DNA from: Ruminococcaceae bacterium UBA4871
Lineage (GTDB): Bacteria > Bacillota > Clostridia > Oscillospirales > Acutalibacteraceae
DNA length: 64,000 bases
Assembly: GCA_002399445.1 (NCBI GenBank)
Contig: DHDR01000027.1
Coordinates: 5,376 to 69,375, forward strand
Direction: 5' to 3'
The notes under the pieces are model-generated. The model saw only the letters and a list, made by a program, of their open reading frames with translations, did not search any database and had not been told where the DNA came from. Positions 61,188 to 64,000 of this stretch are shown one piece after another. Each line of letters starts with the position of its first letter. Position 1 is the stretch's first letter. Position numbers and translations under genes: made by a program.

Positions 61188-62006
61188 TTATTTACCCTTG
61201 TGTTCTGATACATCAGATGGTTTATTTTCAATCGGTTGTAAAGTCTGTTTCCATTTGTACTGTCTGCACTTCCGTTTGTTGTAACGAATCGAATTTGATG
61301 GACATGAATTGATACAGCGCATGCAAAACAAACAGTGATTTTCAAACACTGGATTCCCATGAACCATTTTTATGTTTTTCATGGGACAATTTTCCGCACA
61401 AAGCCCACAGTGGGTACAACTTTGATCAGCTGAAAACCGCATCGCGAAAGCAGGCATCAGTTTGGTGCATGCCGCTGCAACCAGATAAATGAAAGGCCTT
61501 TGCCATACTTTTGTGTGTTCCTTTGATATTTCACCTTTTAAGAAAATATTTAAAAGAGGTTCAATTTGTTTGCGTATATTTTCTTGATTTTCCATAAGTT
61601 TAGCTGGTTCTGTCGGCTTAAAGGCTCGAAAAATCATCATATTATTTGCGTAAGGAAAACTGATTGCAACTGTCAAACGATGATTCTTTTTTTTGAGCAG
61701 CTTTTCCAGCCCAGTAAAGTCAGTTTGGAGAGGCCCCGCTTGAGTGCAGAAAGCCAATGTTGGAATGGGCTTATCATATTTTTGTAAATTTTGTTTTAAA
61801 TAATCGAGCATGCACATAATAGGGTATTCATAATATTTAGGAAAACCAATGATTAGAAAATCATATCCTATATTTGTCAAATTTATATGCTCCTCAATAG
61901 AATACATAAGCACATTTACTTTCTTTTTAAGCAAGCACGATTTGAATTCGTTTGCAACTCTTTTGGTGTTTCCAGTACCGCTGAAGTAAAGAATTAATCC
62001 TGTCAT
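61188..62006 (-). CDS. EFR1-family flavodoxin-ferredoxin fusion protein
   Basis: 272 aa from ATG at 62006 with GGGAGG upstream. N-terminal flavodoxin-like domain with the FMN phosphate loop LYFSGTGNTKRVA, then two 4Fe-4S clusters (CTHCGLCAENCP and CLFCMRCINSCP, about 200-240), and a basic C-terminal tail. Electron-transfer protein of unknown partner, common in anaerobic Clostridia. Monocistronic. Confidence 0.93.
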   Translation of the reverse strand: MTGLILYFSGTGNTKRVANEFKSCLLKKKVNVLMYSIEEHINLTNIGYDFLIIGFPKYYEYPIMCMLDYLKQNLQKYDKPIPTLAFCTQAGPLQTDFTGLEKLLKKKNHRLTVAISFPYANNMMIFRAFKPTEPAKLMENQENIRKQIEPLLNIFLKGEISKEHTKVWQRPFIYLVAAACTKLMPAFAMRFSADQSCTHCGLCAENCPMKNIKMVHGNPVFENHCLFCMRCINSCPSNSIRYNKRKCRQYKWKQTLQPIENKPSDVSEHKGK

Positions 62007-62192
62007 CTCTCTTGCCTCCCGCAATCAAAATAAATAGTCATGATAATGATAATAATTACCGCTGCTAAAATTCAAAAATATCCGCTTTGAATTTGGACGG
62101 AATGAAAAATAGGGGATTTCTGTGAATTGTAAATTTTATATTTATTCCCTATTATATTCCATTATTTTGATTTATGGCAATTTTTCAGAAAA

Positions 62193-62236
62193 TAAAAAAT
62201 CCCCGGAAGCCGCATGAACACTGGCTTCCGAGGATT
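62193..62236 (-). terminator. Terminator of the tRNA transcript
   Basis: On the minus strand AATCCTCGGAAGCC and GGCTTCCGGGGATT pair (14 bp, one G-U) and are followed by TTTTTATT, directly after tRNA-Pro. Confidence 0.88.
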
Positions 62237-62242
62237 ACACTG

Positions 62243-62319
<77 letters not shown>

Positions 62320-62327
62320 TAAAATAA

Positions 62328-62343
62328 AGCCCCGCTAGGGGCT
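62328..62343 (-). terminator. Short hairpin between the two tRNA genes
   Basis: AGCCCC-GCTA-GGGGCT, with TTTATTTT after it on the minus strand. It may end transcription from tRNA-Gln or mark a processing point. Confidence 0.5.
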
Positions 62344-62347
62344 AAGT

Positions 62348-62421
62348 TGGCTGCGGAAGAAGGATTCGAACCCTCACAAACAGAGTCAGAGTCTGTCGTG
62401 CTACCTTTACACAATTCCGCA
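62348..62421 (-). tRNA. tRNA-Gln(CTG)
   Basis: 74 nt with encoded CCA. Acceptor TGCGGAA / TTCCGCA with discriminator G73, as expected for glutamine tRNA; anticodon arm ACAGA-CTCTGAC-TCTGT (anticodon CTG); T arm GAGGGTTCGAATCCTTC. Upstream of tRNA-Pro on the same strand. Confidence 0.94.
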
Positions 62422-62551
62422 AAATACACTGCCGCTTTCGCACAATCAAAGAACTCTTATGCAGAAGCAACATGTACAATTATATCAGAATTTGCTAAAA
62501 TGTCAAGCTTTCTTTCAAAATTAATCGGATACTCTCTTCAGAAAGAGCAGC

Positions 62552-62585
62552 AAAATAAACCCGTGCCAAACTTTGTTGACACGGG
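62552..62585 (-). terminator. Terminator after trxA
   Basis: On the minus strand CCCGTG and CACGGG pair across a 14-nt loop and are followed by TTTATTTTG, 8 bp past the trxA stop. Confidence 0.7.
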
Positions 62586-62592
62586 CCAAATG

Positions 62593-62916
62593 CTATTTCA
62601 AGACACTGTCCAGCATTTTCCGATATTCGTCTATTGGCATTGCACCTACTTTGCTGTCAATTGGGCTGCCATTTTGGAAGACAAAAACAGTCGGAATACT
62701 CATTACACGATATTCTGCCGCTAAGTCCTGATTTTGATCAACATCAATTTTGACAACTGTTACACGGCCGTCATATTCCTCCGCCAACTGTTCAATAACC
62801 GGTGCAAGCATCTGGCAGGGCCCACACCAAGTCGCCCAAAAATCGCACAGAACTACCTTACTGCTTTTCAGGATTTTTTCTAATCCTGCTTTGTCTGCAT
62901 GAATGACATTTGCCAT
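62593..62916 (-). CDS. trxA: Thioredoxin
   Basis: 107 aa. Disulfide reductase with the active site WCGPC (30-34) in FWATWCGPCQMLAPVIEQL, the cis-proline in SIPTVFVF and conserved KIDVDQN. Cytoplasmic, no signal. Gene for thioredoxin reductase not in window. AGGAGG precedes the ATG. Confidence 0.96.
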   Translation of the reverse strand: MANVIHADKAGLEKILKSSKVVLCDFWATWCGPCQMLAPVIEQLAEEYDGRVTVVKIDVDQNQDLAAEYRVMSIPTVFVFQNGSPIDSKVGAMPIDEYRKMLDSVLK

Positions 62917-62970
62917 GTTTTTTCCTCCTGTCTAAATCTCAGTATTTCCCGCAGCACCAAAAACATACTT

Positions 62971-63831
62971 TTATGCATTCCATTTTTGCAGGAATGCTTT
63001 TTTTATTTTAACGGCAGCAGTCGGTTTATGCTGGCTGTCTACGGGGACTGCAGCAATCTTATCCACCACGCCCATACCCTCACAAACCTGACCGAACACA
63101 GAATGACCGCGCGGTGGGTTAAAAACGTTATAAGCACCATCCAAGGTGGGATTGCCACCCTGTTTTTCATAAAGTTTTCGATAAGTATCGGTAATTTTAT
63201 GGGGATCCAAAATAGTATACTGCTGCTGCTCAACTTGCGGCCATAAACTGCTGTCGTAGGATTTTAACTGTTTATACATGCCGTTAATCTGATCCCATTC
63301 TCCGCTCTGAACCGGGCCTTTCTGGTTGATAAAAAACTGGCTTCCATTTGTATTGGAACCGCTGTTTGCCATTGCCAGCGAACCGCGCAGGTTCACAAGA
63401 TTAGCATTAAACTCATCCGCAAACGGCTTACCCCAGATGCTTTCTCCGCCGGTGCCTGTACCAGTCGGATCGCCGCCCTGTATCATAAAATTTTTTATGA
63501 CACGATGAAAAGTCAATCCGTTGTAATAGCCTTTCTGAATAAGCCCTTTAAAATTTTCAACTGTTTTGGGGGCAGCCTCCGGAAACAGGTGAACTTTGAT
63601 CGTACCCATGGTGGTTTCCAATACCGCCACTTCTTCCCCATCCTTCGGTTTTTCCAGCTGATACCCAAGCGTCTTCCCATCATCCGACCGTATCACAGAT
63701 GCAGAAGAAACTGCTCCCCCGTTACTTTCCTGCGCTGCGGACGAAGCCGAATGGCTGCCGCATCCTGCTGCAGATCCTGCAACCGCCAAGATCAGCACAC
63801 CGGTTATCAGATACTTCCTTATTTTTCTCAT
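62971..63831 (-). CDS. Lipoprotein peptidyl-prolyl isomerase, cyclophilin type
   Basis: 286 aa. Lipobox AAGC (about 21-24) and a Ser-rich linker, then a cyclophilin domain with TTMGTIKVHLFPEAAPKTVENF, FHRVIKNFMIQGGDP, FADEF and GSQFFINQ; the segment about 175-235 is an insert before PPRGHSVFGQVCEGMGVVD. Assists folding of exported proteins on the cell surface. GAGGAG precedes the ATG. Confidence 0.94.
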   Translation of the reverse strand: MRKIRKYLITGVLILAVAGSAAGCGSHSASSAAQESNGGAVSSASVIRSDDGKTLGYQLEKPKDGEEVAVLETTMGTIKVHLFPEAAPKTVENFKGLIQKGYYNGLTFHRVIKNFMIQGGDPTGTGTGGESIWGKPFADEFNANLVNLRGSLAMANSGSNTNGSQFFINQKGPVQSGEWDQINGMYKQLKSYDSSLWPQVEQQQYTILDPHKITDTYRKLYEKQGGNPTLDGAYNVFNPPRGHSVFGQVCEGMGVVDKIAAVPVDSQHKPTAAVKIKKAFLQKWNA

Positions 63832-63989
63832 GTTCTTGCTCCTCTATCAAAGGGATTCCTGTCAATCATCTATTTTCCTTTAAACGAAACATATAATATT
63901 CATTTTACAAAGTTTATCCTGCAAATGCAACCCTTGTCCATCGTCATTCACAGCGTTCTATTTGCATATAAGTAAAAAGTATCGGAAAA

Positions 63990-64000
63990 AGGAGGTAGTC
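63990..64000 (+). promoter_or_regulatory. Ribosome-binding site of a gene beyond the window
   Basis: AAAAAGGAGG at the window end is a strong Shine-Dalgarno sequence for a plus-strand gene whose start codon must be just outside. The 150 bp before it hold no gene. Confidence 0.6.

Overview
The window looks like a chromosomal segment of a low-to-mid GC, endospore-lineage Clostridia bacterium, most probably an Oscillospiraceae/Ruminococcaceae relative. This is inferred from gene content and protein style: spoIVB-spo0A, ylxM-ffh-rpsP-khpA-rimM-trmD, split transketolase, a purine operon with an archaeal-type IMP cyclohydrolase, an EFR1-type flavodoxin-ferredoxin, and a DUF421/DUF4363 pair. No species call is made.

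Layout. 1-1771 is the right end of an integrated mobile element: a tyrosine integrase with an embedded HTH, then a 3' fragment of a tRNA-Arg(CCG) that marks the attachment site. 1772-4058 holds spo0A and spoIVB. The Spo0A receiver has lost its phosphoacceptor Asp (Pro at that position), one acidic-pocket residue and the signalling Lys, while its DNA-binding domain is intact. 4218-11111 has murE-murF and a glycosyltransferase cluster. 11161-22335 is mostly housekeeping: DUF421/DUF4363, nrdR, a TIM-barrel isomerase, asparaginase, an ABC-F ATPase, an HPr-like protein without its His, mtaB, a GHL10 hydrolase, and a two-gene transketolase whose promoter carries a perfect palindrome. 22536-25174 is an accessory patch with a solitary large serine recombinase facing two overlapping genes for beta-sandwich proteins that share an unusual C-terminal motif.

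25270-30969 is a purine operon, purE-purM-purN-purO-AICAR transformylase-purD, with a consensus promoter and a roughly 145-nt leader containing two hairpins. 31012-36880 has SPFH/NfeD membrane proteins, coaD, rsmD, uvrC and ptsH. 37020-40745 is the SRP/ribosome maturation operon under a near-perfect promoter. 40884-50062 has an FAD oxidoreductase with a GT39-like membrane glycosyltransferase, a YcxB-domain membrane protein, Mrp, and a response regulator-kinase-gpsA set. 50323-53585 has two overlapping Rrf2 regulators and a chemoreceptor.

53664-60891 is a sucrose utilisation locus: binding protein, two permeases, sucrose phosphorylase, LacI regulator, fructokinase. Sucrose would enter by ABC transport, be split by phosphate to glucose 1-phosphate and fructose, and the fructose be phosphorylated. 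The first permease gene is broken by a 64-bp duplication-type insertion between 30-bp direct repeats; deleting one repeat unit restores a normal 297-residue protein. No ABC ATPase is encoded here. 61188-64000 has an EFR1 protein, tRNA-Pro and tRNA-Gln, thioredoxin and a lipoprotein cyclophilin. No CRISPR array, rRNA or complete insertion sequence was seen.
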